Source: Fibrobacterota bacterium
GTDB lineage: Bacteria > Fibrobacterota > Fibrobacteria > UBA5070
Reading direction: 5' to 3'
Assembly: GCA_029557215.1 (NCBI GenBank)
Contig: JAKPQQ010000273.1
Coordinates: 1 to 56,877, forward strand
DNA length: 56,877 nt
This document shows, piece after piece, positions 32,842 to 42,034 of this stretch. Every line of letters begins with the position of its first letter. Position 1 is the stretch's first letter. The notes beneath the pieces are model-generated. The model had not been told where the DNA came from. It worked only from the letters and a program-made list of their open reading frames with translations, and ran no database searches. Both the position numbers and the translations under genes were made by a program.

Positions 32842-34318
32842 GGGCTGCATCCTCCGTGGCGACCGCGGAGGCGACCGGCAAGCGGGTGAGAAGATCGGCG
32901 CGGGCCGCCTTCAGGACAGGACTCGGATAGAAACCGAAGAGGACCAGGGCGACCAGGATGGGCGCGACGCCGAGCGCCTCCGAGACGGACAGGTCCTGAC
33001 GTTCCGTGGACGGGAGCGCGGGAGCCCCGAAGAGCATGCGCTGCACCAGCCGCAGGGTGTAGGCGGCCGACAGGATCAGCGTGATCCCGGCGGCGAAGGC
33101 CACCCAGATTCCGTAGACCTTGAACACCGAGACCAGCAGCAGAAGCTCGGCGACGAACCCGGCCGTTCCGGGCAATCCGATGGACGCCAACGCGGCCAGG
33201 GAGAACAGCACGGCGAACAGCGGCGATCGCGAGGCAAGCGCCCCGAAATCGTCCACATGGGAGGATTTGGTCCAGGTTTCGGCGATGCCCGCCAGGAAGA
33301 ACAACGCCGCCGCCGAAAGCCCGTGCGCGACCATCAGCAGAAGGACGCCGGAGATCGCTTCGGGGCGGAAGGTGAACAGCGCGGCCAGCCCCAGGCCCAG
33401 GTGCGAAAGCGACGAGAACGCCAGGACGCGCCTGATTTCCGATTGCTGCAAGGCGAGCAAGGCGCCGACAAGGACCGTCACCAGACCGATCGCCACGAAG
33501 ACGCCAGCGAACCGGGCCGCCTCGACGGGGAACAGCGGGATCAGGATGCGAGCCACGCCGAACAGTCCCACCTTGGCCATCACGCCGGTCAACAGCGCCG
33601 ATGCCGGAGCCGGGCCTTCGGAGTAGGCGTCGGCCTGCCAGAGGTGGAACGGTACCACCGGGAGCTTGACCAGGAACGCGAGCGCGATCGCTCCGAACAG
33701 CCAAGGCCGGAAGACGGGATCCAGCTGCGAGGTCAGACGCGTGGCCACCACGGAAAGCTCGGTGGTCTGGCAGCTGAGACCGATCCACCAGATGGAAAAG
33801 AACATGGGTGCCGAACCCGCCAACGAGAACAGCAGGAACGTCATCGCCGCGCGGCGGCGGTCGCGTCCGCCGAACAGGGCGATCAGCACCGTGGAGGGAA
33901 TCAACATGGCTTCGAAGAATCCGAAGAACATGAGCAGATCGCCGGAAAGGAACGCGCCGGTCATGCACCCCTGCATCAGGAACACCAGGGTCGCGAATTC
34001 GCGCATGCGATCGCCCACGATCCGCGGCGCGGCCAGCAGCGTGGCCGGGACCAACGCGGCGAGCAGGGCGACGAGCCAGGCGGAAACCCCGTCGGAAGTC
34101 AGCAACCATTTGATTTCCGTGCCCACCACCGGCACCGAGAACCAGGTGACCGCCTTGGTGGCGATCATTCCGGCGCCGATCAGCGGGAAGGAGATCCCGG
34201 CGATGATCAACGCCAGCACCAGCGAGGTGCGCTGGGCCGACTTCGCGTCGGTCCCGGAAAGGAAGAATCCGAGGATGGCCGCGACGAACGGTGCGGCCAG
34301 GACCAGATGGAGGTTCAC
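32825..34318 (-). CDS. nuoM: NADH-quinone oxidoreductase subunit M
   Basis: Second antiporter-like subunit of complex I, 497 residues. FFGFFEAMLIPSTVLIALFG has the channel Glu, LAFLVKLPVVPFHLWQADAY the key Lys, and VLAFSSLSHLGLGLAALF the helix with the second Lys/His network. Start GTG at 34318 overlaps the nuoL stop as GTGA, with GAGGGA eight bases upstream; the reading frame remains open further upstream only in nuoL. Together with NuoL and NuoN it forms the proton-pumping arm. Confidence 0.96.
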   Translation of the reverse strand: MNLHLVLAAPFVAAILGFFLSGTDAKSAQRTSLVLALIIAGISFPLIGAGMIATKAVTWFSVPVVGTEIKWLLTSDGVSAWLVALLAALVPATLLAAPRIVGDRMREFATLVFLMQGCMTGAFLSGDLLMFFGFFEAMLIPSTVLIALFGGRDRRRAAMTFLLFSLAGSAPMFFSIWWIGLSCQTTELSVVATRLTSQLDPVFRPWLFGAIALAFLVKLPVVPFHLWQADAYSEGPAPASALLTGVMAKVGLFGVARILIPLFPVEAARFAGVFVAIGLVTVLVGALLALQQSEIRRVLAFSSLSHLGLGLAALFTFRPEAISGVLLLMVAHGLSAAALFFLAGIAETWTKSSHVDDFGALASRSPLFAVLFSLAALASIGLPGTAGFVAELLLLVSVFKVYGIWVAFAAGITLILSAAYTLRLVQRMLFGAPALPSTERQDLSVSEALGVAPILVALVLFGFYPSPVLKAARADLLTRLPVASAVATEDAAHVAGR

Positions 34319-36315
34319 AGGAGGTCCCTCGCGAGGATGATCAGGACGGCGACCAGCCCGAAGACGGACATCGCCAGGTTGACGCGGAGCCGGGAGCGCT
34401 GGAGCCACTGGACCACCAGCCCGACGAGTTCGACCAGATAGGCCAGCAGGCGCACGATCCCGTTGAGCAGGGGCTGGCAGATCTTGTCAAGGATCCACGA
34501 GACGATGCGCGTGGGCACGATGCCGAACACGGTGTGGACATGGTCCCACAGCAGGGTCCAGGCGCGGGCGGCTCCCGACAGTTCGCCGGTGCCGTGTTCG
34601 CCGAACCTGCCCGCCTTGAACAGCCCGAAGGCAAGGAGGATGCCCGCGATCGCGGCACCCACGCCCACGCCCGCCAGGAGCAGGACGCTCGGCCCGTGGT
34701 GCTCGCCGTGGACCAGGAGATCCTGGGCCGGCTGGACCACGTAGGCGAACTGGCGCGGGAACCAATCCCAGCCGGGCATCATGCCCGCCCAGACGAACCC
34801 GGCGAACAGCGATCCGATTCCCAGGATCCACAACGGCACCTGCATGGACAGCGGTGCTTCGTGGATGTGGTGTTCGACCTCGTGGTCCACCCTCGAGGGC
34901 GACCAGAAGGTCAGGATCATGAGGCGCGTCATGTAGACCGCGGTGACCACGGCCGTGGCCAAGGCGATGCCGTACAGCACCGGCCCGCCCTGCGCGAGGA
35001 CCTTTTCCAGGATCAGGTCCTTGGACCAGAATCCGGCACCCAGCGGCAAGCCCGTGATCGCGTACCAGCCGGCGAACATCGCGGCGAACGTGAGCGGAAG
35101 CTTTTTGACCAATCCGCCCATCTTGCGCACGTCCTGCTCGCCGCCCAGCGCGTGGATGACCGCGCCGGCGCCAAGGAACAGGACCGCCTTGAAGAAGGCG
35201 TGGGTGAACACGTGGAACAGTCCCGAGTCGAACGCGCCCACACCGGCCGCCAGGAACATGAACCCCAACTGCGAAACGGTGGAATAGGCCAGGATCTTCT
35301 TGATGTCGTTCTGGAACAGGCCGGTGATGGCAGCCCAGGCCGCGGTCGCGGCGCCGACCCATGCGATCACCTGCATGGTGATGGGAGCGTGCGCGAACAC
35401 GTCGGACATGCGCGCCAACAGGAACACGCCGGAAGTCACCATGGTCGCCGCGTGGATGAGCGCCGACACGGGTGTGGGACCGGCCATGGCGTCGGGAAGC
35501 CATGTCACCAACGGAATCTGGGCGCTCTTGCCGGTGCAGCCCAGGAACAACAGCAAGGTGGCGAGCGTGAGCATCGCCGCCACGCCGCCGGTCGCGAGGG
35601 TGGTGGCGTTGGCCGGATCGCGGAACCAGGCCGAAATGGCCTCGTAGGTCAGCGGGGTGGAAGCGCCCACGATCTGCCAGAGCAGGAACAATCCCAACAG
35701 GAATCCAAGGTCGCCCACGCGGTTGACAAGGAACGCCTTGCGCGCCGCGTCGCCGTTGGCGTTGTCGTGGTGCCAGAATCCGATCAGGAGGTAGGAACAA
35801 AGCCCCACGCCTTCCCACCCCAGGAACGTCACGACGGGGCCGTTGCCCAGGACCAGCACGATCATGCTTGCCAGGAACAGGTTCATGTAGGCCATGAACC
35901 GGGCGAACCCGCGATCGTGGGCCATGTAGCCGATCGAATACAGGTGGATGAGCGCACCGATCCCGGTGATGAACAGGAGCATCACCGAGGTCAGCCCGTC
36001 GAACGCGAATCCGAACGACAGATTGATGTCGCCGGTGGCGATCCAGCTCCAGAGTTCCTGCGTGATCGAGGTCGGAACCGCGAGGTTCAGCCCCAGGTTC
36101 TGGTTGATGGAGCGGACGGATTCCTGCGCGGCCTGCAGATCCAGGTGGAGCTTGACCACCAGGATGAACGACACCAGCGGGAACAGGACCGCGAAGAAGC
36201 CCGACAGCCCTCGCGACGGACCGTTCGCTGTGCGGGAACCCGCCAGAGAAAGGACGCCGTTGATGATGAATCCCAATGCCGGCAGCGCCGGTACGAGCCA
36301 AAGAAAACGTTCCAC
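34315..36315 (-). CDS. nuoL: NADH-quinone oxidoreductase subunit L
   Basis: Distal antiporter-like subunit of complex I with the long lateral helix, 666 residues. VTFLGWEGVGLCSYLLIGFW and GCTGKSAQIPLVTWLPDAMA carry the conserved Glu and Lys; ILAYSTVSQLGFMFLAAGVG is another invariant stretch. Two GTG codons can start it. The one at 36315 has AAGGAG eight bases upstream; the one at 36324 would sit on that same site but keeps a GTGA overlap with nuoK. I use 36315 (VERFLWLVPALPALGF). Confidence 0.95.
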   Translation of the reverse strand: MERFLWLVPALPALGFIINGVLSLAGSRTANGPSRGLSGFFAVLFPLVSFILVVKLHLDLQAAQESVRSINQNLGLNLAVPTSITQELWSWIATGDINLSFGFAFDGLTSVMLLFITGIGALIHLYSIGYMAHDRGFARFMAYMNLFLASMIVLVLGNGPVVTFLGWEGVGLCSYLLIGFWHHDNANGDAARKAFLVNRVGDLGFLLGLFLLWQIVGASTPLTYEAISAWFRDPANATTLATGGVAAMLTLATLLLFLGCTGKSAQIPLVTWLPDAMAGPTPVSALIHAATMVTSGVFLLARMSDVFAHAPITMQVIAWVGAATAAWAAITGLFQNDIKKILAYSTVSQLGFMFLAAGVGAFDSGLFHVFTHAFFKAVLFLGAGAVIHALGGEQDVRKMGGLVKKLPLTFAAMFAGWYAITGLPLGAGFWSKDLILEKVLAQGGPVLYGIALATAVVTAVYMTRLMILTFWSPSRVDHEVEHHIHEAPLSMQVPLWILGIGSLFAGFVWAGMMPGWDWFPRQFAYVVQPAQDLLVHGEHHGPSVLLLAGVGVGAAIAGILLAFGLFKAGRFGEHGTGELSGAARAWTLLWDHVHTVFGIVPTRIVSWILDKICQPLLNGIVRLLAYLVELVGLVVQWLQRSRLRVNLAMSVFGLVAVLIILARDLL

Positions 36316-36320
36316 TTCGA

Positions 36321-36638
36321 TCACTCCTTCATCCGGGAGTAGGCGTCGGTGTCCAGGCTCTCGCGGGAGCGGAACACGGCCAGGAGCATCGCCAGACCCA
36401 CGCAGGCTTCGGCCGCGGCGATGGCGATGGAGAACAAGGGGGACACTTGGCCTTCCATGGTGCTGGCACCCGACTGCACCCGGGACCAGGCCAGGAACGA
36501 GAGGTTCGCGGCGTTGAGCATGAGTTCCACGCCCATGAGCACGAAGAACAGGTTGCGCCGCAGGAGCACCGTGGCGAGCCCCGCGACGAACAGGAACGCC
36601 GACAGCAGCTGGAGATGGATCAGGGGGATGGTGTCCAC
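36321..36638 (-). CDS. nuoK: NADH-quinone oxidoreductase subunit K
   Basis: 105 residues with three membrane helices. FVLMGVELMLNAANLSFLAW holds the first essential membrane Glu and AIAAAEACVGLAMLLAVF the second, both required for proton transfer. GTG at 36638 gives VDTIPLIHLQLLSAFLF, the usual length, with GGAGGA upstream; there is no ATG. It begins two bases after nuoJ. Confidence 0.95.
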   Translation of the reverse strand: MDTIPLIHLQLLSAFLFVAGLATVLLRRNLFFVLMGVELMLNAANLSFLAWSRVQSGASTMEGQVSPLFSIAIAAAEACVGLAMLLAVFRSRESLDTDAYSRMKE

Positions 36639-36640
36639 GA

Positions 36641-37198
36641 TCAGTGTCCTCCCTCGATGGTGGCGGGTTCGGAGGGCGAATCGAGATGCCGCTTGGCCAG
36701 GAGGACCGCGCCGACAATGGCTGTCAACAGCAGGATCCCCACCGCCAGGAACAGCAAGGCCCAGCCACCGGTGTGCTGTCCGGCTCCGAACAAGGTCTTG
36801 GAGATCGCATCGACGTCGCCGCGCGGTGCCTGCGGGTTCATGGCCACCGTGGCCTGCTTGTCGAGCCCCACGAACACGCGCACCAGCAGGGCGCCCAGAG
36901 CCGCCGCCGGCAGTACGCCGAACAACCCGGCCCCGTCGAACAGCGGCGTGGAGTGGTCCTTGGCGCAGTTGAGCACCATGATCACGAACACCACGAGCAT
37001 CATGACCGCACCGGCGTAGACCAGCACCTGCAGGGTCGCCATGAACGGCGAGGCGATCAGGCTGAAGATGCCCGCCAGCGAGACCATGGTCCCGATCAGG
37101 CTCATTGCGCCGTTGATGGGATGCCGAGAGAGCATGACACCCAGAGCGCACGCCGCGGCGATCGCGGCGAAGATCCAGAAATACACCTGGGCGATCAT
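36641..37198 (-). CDS. nuoJ: NADH-quinone oxidoreductase subunit J
   Basis: 185 residues with five hydrophobic helices. LSRHPINGAMSLIGTM and VLVYAGAVMMLVVFVIMVLN are typical; the latter helix, with its Tyr-Ala-Gly-Ala bulge, couples quinone chemistry to pumping. ATG at 37198 overlaps the nuoI stop (ATGA). The loop before the last helix (about 95-145) is rather long and lies outside the core. Confidence 0.94.
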   Translation of the reverse strand: MIAQVYFWIFAAIAAACALGVMLSRHPINGAMSLIGTMVSLAGIFSLIASPFMATLQVLVYAGAVMMLVVFVIMVLNCAKDHSTPLFDGAGLFGVLPAAALGALLVRVFVGLDKQATVAMNPQAPRGDVDAISKTLFGAGQHTGGWALLFLAVGILLLTAIVGAVLLAKRHLDSPSEPATIEGGH

Positions 37199-37761
37199 TG
37201 CAAACCCCATTCTTTGCGGGCCTGGGCGTTGAGCGTCCCGCCCGGCGCCTTCTGGCTCTGGATGTCGGATTCCGGATAATCCTTGGGGTCCCAATCCATC
37301 AGATCCTCGAGGCCCACCTTGAAGGTCTCGCGCTTGTCGGCGGCGAAGGCCATCTTCTTCGTGTCCATGCGGATCGCGTCCACCGGGCAGGCTTCCACGC
37401 ACAAACCGCAGAAGACGCACACCAGCTGGTCAATCTCGAACTTGGAAGGCTTCTTCTCGATGCGGTCGTCGTCCGACGAGGTCGCCTCGATGGTCATGCA
37501 GTTGGCCGGACAGGCCGTGGCGCACATGAAGCAGGCCACGCAACGGGGCTCGCCGTCGGGGCGCTTCATGAGCCGGTGCCGGGACCGGTAGTCGCGGGGC
37601 ACGAACGGTTCGACTTCGGGATAATGCTTGACGGGAATCGATTCCGGCTTGAAGAACCCCTTGAGGAAATGGCCCATGGTCACCTTCAGACCCCTGGCGA
37701 TTTCCGGGATGTAAGCCTTCTCGACCAGCGTCATTTCGGTCCGCGGAACGATGCGAGCCAT
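37195..37761 (-). CDS. nuoI: NADH-quinone oxidoreductase subunit I
   Basis: 188 residues. Two Cx2Cx2Cx3CP clusters, CVACFMCATACP and CVFCGLCVEACP, bind the 4Fe-4S centres N6a and N6b that pass electrons towards N2 in NuoB. The N-terminal amphipathic helix (GLKVTMGHFLKGFF) docks on the membrane arm. ATG at 37761 follows the nuoH stop by two bases. A C-terminal tail of about 40 residues after the second cluster is normal. Confidence 0.96.
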   Translation of the reverse strand: MARIVPRTEMTLVEKAYIPEIARGLKVTMGHFLKGFFKPESIPVKHYPEVEPFVPRDYRSRHRLMKRPDGEPRCVACFMCATACPANCMTIEATSSDDDRIEKKPSKFEIDQLVCVFCGLCVEACPVDAIRMDTKKMAFAADKRETFKVGLEDLMDWDPKDYPESDIQSQKAPGGTLNAQARKEWGLQ

Positions 37762-37763
37762 GG

Positions 37764-39098
37764 TCAGCCTTTCACCAGCTTGGCCACCACGGCGGTGACG
37801 AGCAGGTTCACGAGAGCGATGTTCAGGAGGATCTTCCAGCCCAGGCCCATGACCTGGTCGTAGCGGAATCGCGGAAGCGTCCAGCGCACCCAGATGAAGA
37901 CCCAGCAGATGAACAGGGTCTTGGCCACGACGATCCCGAGCTGGATGGCCGCCGTGCCGAGATTCACCCACAGAGGCCAGATCTCGGTCCCGCCCACGGA
38001 CACCTGCTGCGGATGCACGAACAGGGCCAGGGCGGAGCCGGCGACAAGCAGCAGCACGGCCAGACCGGAGAACAAGCCGGTCATGACGCGGTATTCCAGC
38101 TTGCGCTGGGCCGCATCGGTGGCGTTCATCTTGGCGTAGATGTTGGACCAGCGGTTGGAGGCGTAGGCGATCCAGATGCAGAGCAGAGCGATCGCGGCGA
38201 GCAGTCCCCCGCCCACCAGCCCCAGATTGGCGCGGATGACTTCCGTCCCGAGCCAAGGCATGTGGTAACCGCCCAGGAAAACGGTGGAAACCAGCGCGGA
38301 GGCGATGGCGATATGGGCATATTCACCCATGTAGTAGAGCCCAAAGCGGATGGCCGAGTATTCCAGGAAGTAGCCCGCCACGATTTCGGAGTCGCCTTCG
38401 GCGACGTCGAAGGGCGCGCGCCCCGTTTCGGCGAACAGCGAGGTCAGGAACATCACGAACCCGAGGGGCTGCGCGACGATGCCCCACACGTGGGCGGCCT
38501 GCCACTCGACGATGTTGGTGAGCGAGAACGACCCGACGATCAGGAAGATACCCGCGACGGAAAGCCCCATGCTGACTTCGTAGGAGATCATCATGGCGCT
38601 GGCGCGCATGCCGCCCATCAGGGCGTACTTGGAGTTGGACGCCCAGGCGCCCAGCACGACGCCGTACACGGAAAGCCCCGACAACGCGAACAGGACCAAC
38701 ACTCCGGCATCGGCGTCCAGGATCTGTCCGGACACGTTGGCGATACCCTTGGCGCCTTCCACGGCCATGGGCGCGAACCACGGGATCACCGATGGGGTGA
38801 GGAACGCGATGCACAGCGGAATCATGGGAGCCACGATGTACCAGAACTTGTGCGCGTGCTTGGGGATGAAGCTTTCCTTCGTGAAGAGCTTGATCCCGTC
38901 GGGCGCGTTCTGGACCAGACCGAACAGGCGCAAACCTCCGAGCAGCGGAATGTTGGCGCGGTTGGGTCCCAGGCGATCCTGGATCAGCGAAGCGCCGCGG
39001 CGTTCGCCCCAGATCAGGATCGGGATGAAGCACAAGGGCACGAACGCCAGCAGAAACTTGGCGCACTGCAGGATGAACGGGAGATCGAACTCGATCAC
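37764..39098 (-). CDS. nuoH: NADH-quinone oxidoreductase subunit H
   Basis: 444 residues with eight or nine hydrophobic helices; forms the quinone entry chamber at the membrane interface. IWGERRGASLIQDRLGPNRA near the N-terminus and FAETGRAPFDVAEGDSEIVA with its conserved acidic chain are diagnostic. A segment around 305-345, with an extra hydrophobic helix, makes it longer than the E. coli protein (325). GTG at 39098 overlaps the nuoG stop, and AAGGAG lies upstream. Confidence 0.95.
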   Translation of the reverse strand: MIEFDLPFILQCAKFLLAFVPLCFIPILIWGERRGASLIQDRLGPNRANIPLLGGLRLFGLVQNAPDGIKLFTKESFIPKHAHKFWYIVAPMIPLCIAFLTPSVIPWFAPMAVEGAKGIANVSGQILDADAGVLVLFALSGLSVYGVVLGAWASNSKYALMGGMRASAMMISYEVSMGLSVAGIFLIVGSFSLTNIVEWQAAHVWGIVAQPLGFVMFLTSLFAETGRAPFDVAEGDSEIVAGYFLEYSAIRFGLYYMGEYAHIAIASALVSTVFLGGYHMPWLGTEVIRANLGLVGGGLLAAIALLCIWIAYASNRWSNIYAKMNATDAAQRKLEYRVMTGLFSGLAVLLLVAGSALALFVHPQQVSVGGTEIWPLWVNLGTAAIQLGIVVAKTLFICWVFIWVRWTLPRFRYDQVMGLGWKILLNIALVNLLVTAVVAKLVKG

Positions 39099-40732
39099 GC
39101 CACGACTCCTTCCAGGAGGCGGCCTTGTGAACCGATGCCGCGGTAGTTGATGCCCGCGAGGGCGGGAATTCCGGCCTGGGCGGCCTTGTAGGCGTCCAGC
39201 TCGCTGGTCCAGCCCAGCTTGCCGATGGAGGAAACCACCTGCCAGACGGGCTCAAGATCGGGGCTCGGCAGGATCGGCGCCGCGTTCAGCATCTGGATGC
39301 GTCCCTGGCAGTTGACCATCGTTCCGCGGACTTCCGCCCATGCGCGCACGCCGACGGAAAGCGTCGCCTTCGCGGTGGTCGCATCGTGCCAGGGAGAAAG
39401 GACGATCCGCTCGGGAATGGCTTCCAGAGCCTTGGCCTTCTGCGCGTCAAGGGCCCACAGGTCGTGGCCGGCAACCAGCAGGACGTCGAATTCCTTCGCC
39501 CTGGCGACGAGCTCGTCGAGATTCTCGGAAATGCCCAAAAGCTTGAGGCCCAGACGGTTTCCGACCGGATCCCCCGACTGCGCGATGCCGTCGGGCGAAC
39601 CGACCTTGGCCCAGGAACCGGAGAAGAGCTCCGCCTTCTTGTCCAACCCGGCCACCAGGGCCTGCAACGCGGCGTTGTCTTCCAGGGTAAGCGTCCCGGA
39701 AGCGACCACGGCGACCTTGCGGGCGCCGCGGACGAGTTCGCCCGCGCGGGCGACGGCCTGCGCGAGCGGCACTTCGGCCTTTTGGAAAGATCCGGCGGTC
39801 AGGCGATCCTTGGACAATTTCTGGTACTCCAGCCGGGTGCGGTTGGAGATCCAGGACTTGTTGACTTCGGGATTGCGCCTGGGCATGATGCGCCAGGCCT
39901 GTCCGTCGTTGTGCTCCACGGTGATGTTCGCGCCGAGGCTGTCGAAGGGATCGATCGTCTCGGTCTTCGAAAGGTTCCAGACACGCTGGCGGAAGCGGAA
40001 GTGCTTGCCGGTGAGGGCGCCCACCGGACAGATGTCGGTGACGTTGAGATCGTAGTCGTGCTTGAGTTCCATCCCCGGGAAGGTGGAGAGGAACGCGTGG
40101 TCGCCGCGCTGGTTGATGTAGAGCTGCTCCTCGCCGGCCACGCTGCGCATGAAGCGCACGCAGCGGTCGCACAGGATGCAACGCTCCTGGTCGAGGATCA
40201 CGGTGGGTCCCAGGTCGACGTGCTTGCCGCCGCGCTCCTGGCCCTTGGCGTCCTCGTGGCGGAACTCGGGCGAACCCTTGTACAGCTTGCCGATGTCCTC
40301 GCGCATGCGCGATTCGTGGCGGCCCGCGGCCATGTAGTTGTCCTGCAGGCTGCACTCGCCGGCCTTGTCGCAGATCGGGCAGTCCAGCGGATGGTTCGCC
40401 AACTGGAATTCCATCACCGCTTGGCGCGCCTGCTTGACCTTGTCGGAGGAACGGTCGGTGGCCACCTTCATGCCCGCGCGCACCGGCGTGTAGCAGGCGA
40501 TGGCCAGTCCCATGCCGCGAGGACCGTCGGTCTCCACCATGCACTGGCGGCAGTTGCCGGAAACCGGCAGGTCCTGGTGGTAGCAGAAGTGGGGCGTATC
40601 GATGCCGATCGTCTTCAAGGCCTCGACGAGGTTGGTGCCCTCGGGGACCTCGACGTCGGCGCCGTCGACGTTGATCGTGACCTTCTTGGCGTCGGGCTTG
40701 GGCAGCACCGGCATGTGGTAGAAGTTGCTCAT
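39095..40732 (-). CDS. nuoG: NADH-quinone oxidoreductase subunit G
   Basis: 545 residues, well below the 780-910 of many NuoG proteins; the molybdopterin-like C-terminal domain is short. The N-terminal 2Fe-2S centre (CYHQDLPVSGNCRQCMVE), the His/Cys 4Fe-4S site (HPLDCPICDKAGECSLQD) and the 4Fe-4S site in CILCDRCVRFMRSVAG with DICPVGAL are complete, so the electron path from NuoF to NuoI is intact. I see no N7 ligand motif. The ATG at 40732 overlaps the nuoF stop by one base. Confidence 0.93.
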   Translation of the reverse strand: MSNFYHMPVLPKPDAKKVTINVDGADVEVPEGTNLVEALKTIGIDTPHFCYHQDLPVSGNCRQCMVETDGPRGMGLAIACYTPVRAGMKVATDRSSDKVKQARQAVMEFQLANHPLDCPICDKAGECSLQDNYMAAGRHESRMREDIGKLYKGSPEFRHEDAKGQERGGKHVDLGPTVILDQERCILCDRCVRFMRSVAGEEQLYINQRGDHAFLSTFPGMELKHDYDLNVTDICPVGALTGKHFRFRQRVWNLSKTETIDPFDSLGANITVEHNDGQAWRIMPRRNPEVNKSWISNRTRLEYQKLSKDRLTAGSFQKAEVPLAQAVARAGELVRGARKVAVVASGTLTLEDNAALQALVAGLDKKAELFSGSWAKVGSPDGIAQSGDPVGNRLGLKLLGISENLDELVARAKEFDVLLVAGHDLWALDAQKAKALEAIPERIVLSPWHDATTAKATLSVGVRAWAEVRGTMVNCQGRIQMLNAAPILPSPDLEPVWQVVSSIGKLGWTSELDAYKAAQAGIPALAGINYRGIGSQGRLLEGVVA

Positions 40733-42033
40733 TACCAGAACGCTCCCGGGCGGAAGGCGGGAGTCACGCGCTCATCGGCGTGCTCCGGGTTCCGGGCGAC
40801 CACGGCGTCGAATTCCGCGCGGTACTTCCCGATGAAGTTTTGGATCGGCCCGGCGTCGGCACTCGCCAACGGGCAGATGGTCGTGTAGCTGAAGTTGTCG
40901 GCCAGCGACAGCATGTTTTCTAGGTCGCCGTCGCGCCCCTTGCCCGCAACCACGGTCTTCAGGATGCGGTCGGCGTATCCCGTGCCTTCGCGGCAGGGCG
41001 TGCATTGTCCGCAGGACTCGTGGGCGTAGAAGCGCGTGAGCGAAGCGAGCATGCCCACCACGCTGCGGGTCTCGTTGAAGACCACCACGGCGCCGGAGCC
41101 AAGCATGGTCTTGAGTGCGGCAAGCGCCTCGTAGTCCATGGTCGCCTTGGCGGCTTCCTCGACGGTGAGGACCGGCGAAGAGGAGCCGCCCGGGATCACG
41201 CCCTTGAGCTTGCCGACCACGCCCTGGCAATATTTGTCGGACTCGAGCAGCTCCATGAGCGGAGTGCCCAGCGGAACTTCGTAGACGCCGGGACGCTTCA
41301 CGTCGCCGGACACGGAAAAGACCTTGGTGCCCGTCGACTTGGGGGTGCCCATGGCGGCGTAGGCCTCGGCGCCGTTTTCGAAGATCCAAGGGAGCGCCAT
41401 CAGCGTCTCGACGTTGTTCACGCACGTGGGCGAAGCCCAGGCGCCCGAAACGGCCGGGAACGGCGGCTTCAGGCGGGGCTGCCCCTTGAAGCCTTCCAGC
41501 GAATTGATCAATGCGGTCTCTTCGCCGCAGATGTACGCGCCCGCGCCTCGGTGCACGTAGATGTCGAGGCTGTAGCCCGACCCCTGGATGTTCTCGCCCA
41601 GGAAGCCGGCCTCGTAGGCCTGCTTGATCGCGGCGTTGAGGGTCTCGATGGCGGGAAGGAATTCGCCGCGCACGTAGATGTACGCCGTGCGCACGCCCAG
41701 CGCCCAGCCGCAGAGGATCATGCCCTCGATCAAGCGGTGGGGATCTTCCTGCATCAGGACGTGGTCCTTGAAGGTGCCGGGCTCGCCTTCGTCGGCGTTG
41801 ACGACCAGGTAGACCGGCTTGCCGCCGCGCGGCACGAAGCTCCACTTCATGCCCGTGGGGAAGCCCGCGCCGCCGCGGCCGCGAAGGCCCGAGCGCTGCA
41901 CGAGGTCGATCATCTCGAACTGGGAGAGATCGAACAATTTCTGTCCGATGGTGGAATACCCGCCGAGCTTCCGGTAGACGGCGATGTCCTTCGCGCCCTT
42001 CCCGAAGTTCTGGGTGACGGTGAGCGTCGTCAT
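40732..42033 (-). CDS. nuoF: NADH-quinone oxidoreductase subunit F
   Basis: 433 residues, typical size. It binds NADH and FMN: GLRGRGGAGFPTGMKW, NADEGEPGTFKDH and GAGAYICGEETALINSLEG are the flavin and nucleotide loops. ESCGQCTPCREG and a later Cys bind 4Fe-4S cluster N3. It starts one base after the nuoE stop. It works with NuoE and NuoG as the electron-input module. Confidence 0.97.
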   Translation of the reverse strand: MTTLTVTQNFGKGAKDIAVYRKLGGYSTIGQKLFDLSQFEMIDLVQRSGLRGRGGAGFPTGMKWSFVPRGGKPVYLVVNADEGEPGTFKDHVLMQEDPHRLIEGMILCGWALGVRTAYIYVRGEFLPAIETLNAAIKQAYEAGFLGENIQGSGYSLDIYVHRGAGAYICGEETALINSLEGFKGQPRLKPPFPAVSGAWASPTCVNNVETLMALPWIFENGAEAYAAMGTPKSTGTKVFSVSGDVKRPGVYEVPLGTPLMELLESDKYCQGVVGKLKGVIPGGSSSPVLTVEEAAKATMDYEALAALKTMLGSGAVVVFNETRSVVGMLASLTRFYAHESCGQCTPCREGTGYADRILKTVVAGKGRDGDLENMLSLADNFSYTTICPLASADAGPIQNFIGKYRAEFDAVVARNPEHADERVTPAFRPGAFW

Positions 42034-42034
42034 C

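Noticed and set aside
32708..36342. Long plus-strand frames rich in Gln/His/Arg/Glu opposite nuoL-nuoN
   Set aside because: Complement of hydrophobic membrane-protein codons; no independent start site or motif.
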